A stretch of 14,773 nt of DNA. Source: Paraclostridium ghonii. GTDB lineage: Bacteria > Bacillota > Clostridia > Peptostreptococcales > Peptostreptococcaceae. Of the stretch, positions 13,566-14,773 are shown in pieces (the first letter of the stretch is position 1; the number at the start of each line of letters is the position of its first letter). Location: the NCBI RefSeq assembly GCF_023653455.1, contig NZ_JAKEDR010000078.1, positions 1-14,773 of the forward strand. The letters are read 5' to 3'. Position numbers and translations under genes: made by a program. A model generated the notes under the pieces. That model searched no databases, was not told the DNA's origin, and saw only the letters and a program-made list of their open reading frames with translations.

Positions 13566-14651
13566 TTATAGACTTCTTTCTATTATTCCTCCACCTACAA
13601 CTTTATCTTCATCATACATAACAACTGATTGACCTTTAGTTATAGCTCTTTGAGGTTGGTCAAATACTATTTTAACTGTATTTTCTCCAATTTTAGTTGC
13701 TGTTGCATCTGATGGTCTTGCTGAATATCTAACTTTAGCTTGTATTCTAATAGGTTCTTTTATATCATCTATTGAAATTAAATTTACATCCTTAGCTATT
13801 AATGCATTTGAGAATATATCTTCATTATCTCCTAGCACAACTGTATTTTTAACTGAATCTATATCTACAACAAACATTGGCTTTCCAAATGCAATTCCTA
13901 GACCTTTTCTTTGACCTATAGTGTAATTTATTATACCCTTATGCTTCCCTAATATATTTCCTTTAGTATCTACAAAAAATCCAGGATCAATTCTTTTTTT
14001 AGAATGTTTTTGTACATACCCCGCATAGTCATTGTCTTTTACAAAACATATCTCTTGACTATCTGGTTTGTTGTGAACTTCTATTCCGATTTCTTTGGCA
14101 ATTTCTCTAACTTTATCTTTTTCATAATCTCCGATTGGAAGTAATGTATGTTCTAATTGTTCTTGAGTTAAATTGTACAGTGCATAAGTTTGATCTTTTT
14201 TATCCGTAACAGACTTTTTAAGTAGGTATCTACCAGTCTCTTCATCTTTTTCTATTTTTGCATAATGTCCCGTAGCTACATAATCGCAACCTATTTGACG
14301 AGCCTTATTAAAAAAGTCATCAAATTTTATGTGCTTGTTGCAAGCTATGCAAGGATTTGGAGTTCTCCCGTTTAAATATTCATCTATAAATGGTTCTATT
14401 ACCTTTTCTTTAAATACATCGCTAAAGTTTAATACGTAAAAAGGTATACCTATTCTATCAGCAACTTTTCTTGCATCTTCAACAGCTGATAACGAACAGC
14501 ATCCACCTTCATTTTCGATAAGTTCATCATCATCATCTTGCCATAACTTCATAGTAACTCCGATTACATCATACCCTTGTTCTTTTAAAAGATATGCTGC
14601 AACAGAACTATCTACTCCACCACTCATACCGATCATTACTCTTTTTTTCAT
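13566..14651 (-). CDS. mnmA: tRNA-specific 2-thiouridylase MnmA (TrmU)
   Basis: MnmA adds sulfur to U34 of Lys, Glu and Gln tRNAs, using ATP to adenylate the base and persulfide sulfur delivered from a cysteine desulfurase. The 361 residues match the family. The PP-loop SGGVDSS is at 10-16; the catalytic cysteines are Cys101 in [12 protein letters not shown] (99-110) and Cys202 in [10 protein letters not shown] (197-206); GHYAKI (128-133) and DQTYALYNL (153-161) are typical. A C-terminal beta-barrel domain follows. GAGGTG is five bases before ATG. In related clostridia iscS and a NifU/IscU-like gene often lie just upstream; they would be beyond the right edge. A weak TTTAAA-17-TATAAT promoter may lie within the 80 bases upstream. 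It is separated from alaS by the T-box leader. Confidence 0.97.
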   Translation of the reverse strand: MKKRVMIGMSGGVDSSVAAYLLKEQGYDVIGVTMKLWQDDDDELIENEGGCCSLSAVEDARKVADRIGIPFYVLNFSDVFKEKVIEPFIDEYLNGRTPNPCIACNKHIKFDDFFNKARQIGCDYVATGHYAKIEKDEETGRYLLKKSVTDKKDQTYALYNLTQEQLEHTLLPIGDYEKDKVREIAKEIGIEVHNKPDSQEICFVKDNDYAGYVQKHSKKRIDPGFFVDTKGNILGKHKGIINYTIGQRKGLGIAFGKPMFVVDIDSVKNTVVLGDNEDIFSNALIAKDVNLISIDDIKEPIRIQAKVRYSARPSDATATKIGENTVKIVFDQPQRAITKGQSVVMYDEDKVVGGGIIERSL

Positions 14652-14731
14652 ATTATCACCTCGTTCTTTATATTATATATATTTTAATATATTTTTTAAA
14701 GTACTAACTCATAGGTTGTAAATTAAATCAT

Positions 14732-14773
14732 TTACTTTTTATATAAGTGCCCAGATTTTAATAATTCTAATAA
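14732..14773 (-). CDS. Possible last 13 codons of an upstream gene
   Basis: From the right edge one minus-strand frame reads LLELLKSGHLYKK and then a TAA stop at 14734-14732. The composition looks like the C-terminus of a protein and mnmA follows 80 bases later. In DNA this AT-rich a 14-codon open frame can occur by chance, and the peptide is too short to identify. The remaining 14652-14731 stretch holds only AT-rich leader and the mnmA ribosome site. Confidence 0.3.
   Translation of the reverse strand, partial: LLELLKSGHLYKK

Noticed and set aside
1..14773. CRISPR arrays, insertion sequences, prophage or tRNA genes
   Set aside because: No direct-repeat array, transposase, integrase or cloverleaf was seen; base composition is even throughout.

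Overview
The window looks like chromosomal DNA from a low-GC, AT-rich Gram-positive anaerobe of the Clostridia, most likely the Peptostreptococcaceae (Clostridioides, Paraclostridium, Romboutsia or Terrisporobacter type). The reasons are the strong AGGAGG/GAGGTG ribosome sites, a T-box before alaS, the mnmA-alaS-ireB-ruvX-yrzB order, and a fur gene between this block and RNase J, an order I remember from Clostridioides difficile (from memory, not checked). No mobile element, CRISPR array, tRNA or rRNA is visible. Every protein gene but one reads on the minus strand, so transcription runs from high to low coordinates.

Right part (about 14.77 to 8.04 kb), in order of transcription: a possible last few codons of an upstream gene, mnmA (tRNA 2-thiouridylase), a T-box leader with a resolvable GCA specifier, alaS, ireB, and a 722-residue signal-peptide and multi-membrane-span protein of unknown function. 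alaS, ireB and the membrane protein are tightly spaced with no terminator between them, so the alanine T-box probably sets expression of all three. A strong hairpin terminator closes the unit.

Middle part (about 8.03 to 5.2 kb): a good sigma-A promoter drives ruvX and the small acidic yrzB-like gene. A terminator whose U-tract ends four bases before the next ribosome site precedes a YdcF-type membrane protein, followed by a LytR-CpsA-Psr cell-wall ligase and its terminator. With the 722-residue protein and the PASTA-kinase substrate IreB, this gives the window a cell-envelope theme.

Left part (about 5.2 to 0 kb): fur with its own promoter and a plausible Fur box; a single plus-strand gene for a YdjM-type membrane metal-dependent hydrolase, whose promoter carries two successive palindromes; RNase J; a YlbF-family gene reached only through the RNase J terminator or from a promoter inside rnj; a MsmX/UgpC-type sugar ABC ATPase with a catabolite-repression (cre) site; and the TTG-started N-terminus of a possible regulator that runs off the left edge.

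Most genes are conserved housekeeping genes. The less ordinary items are the 722-residue membrane protein (with a perfect 15-bp inverted repeat inside its coding sequence), the double palindrome in the YdjM-type promoter, and two genes whose ribosome site directly follows an intrinsic terminator.
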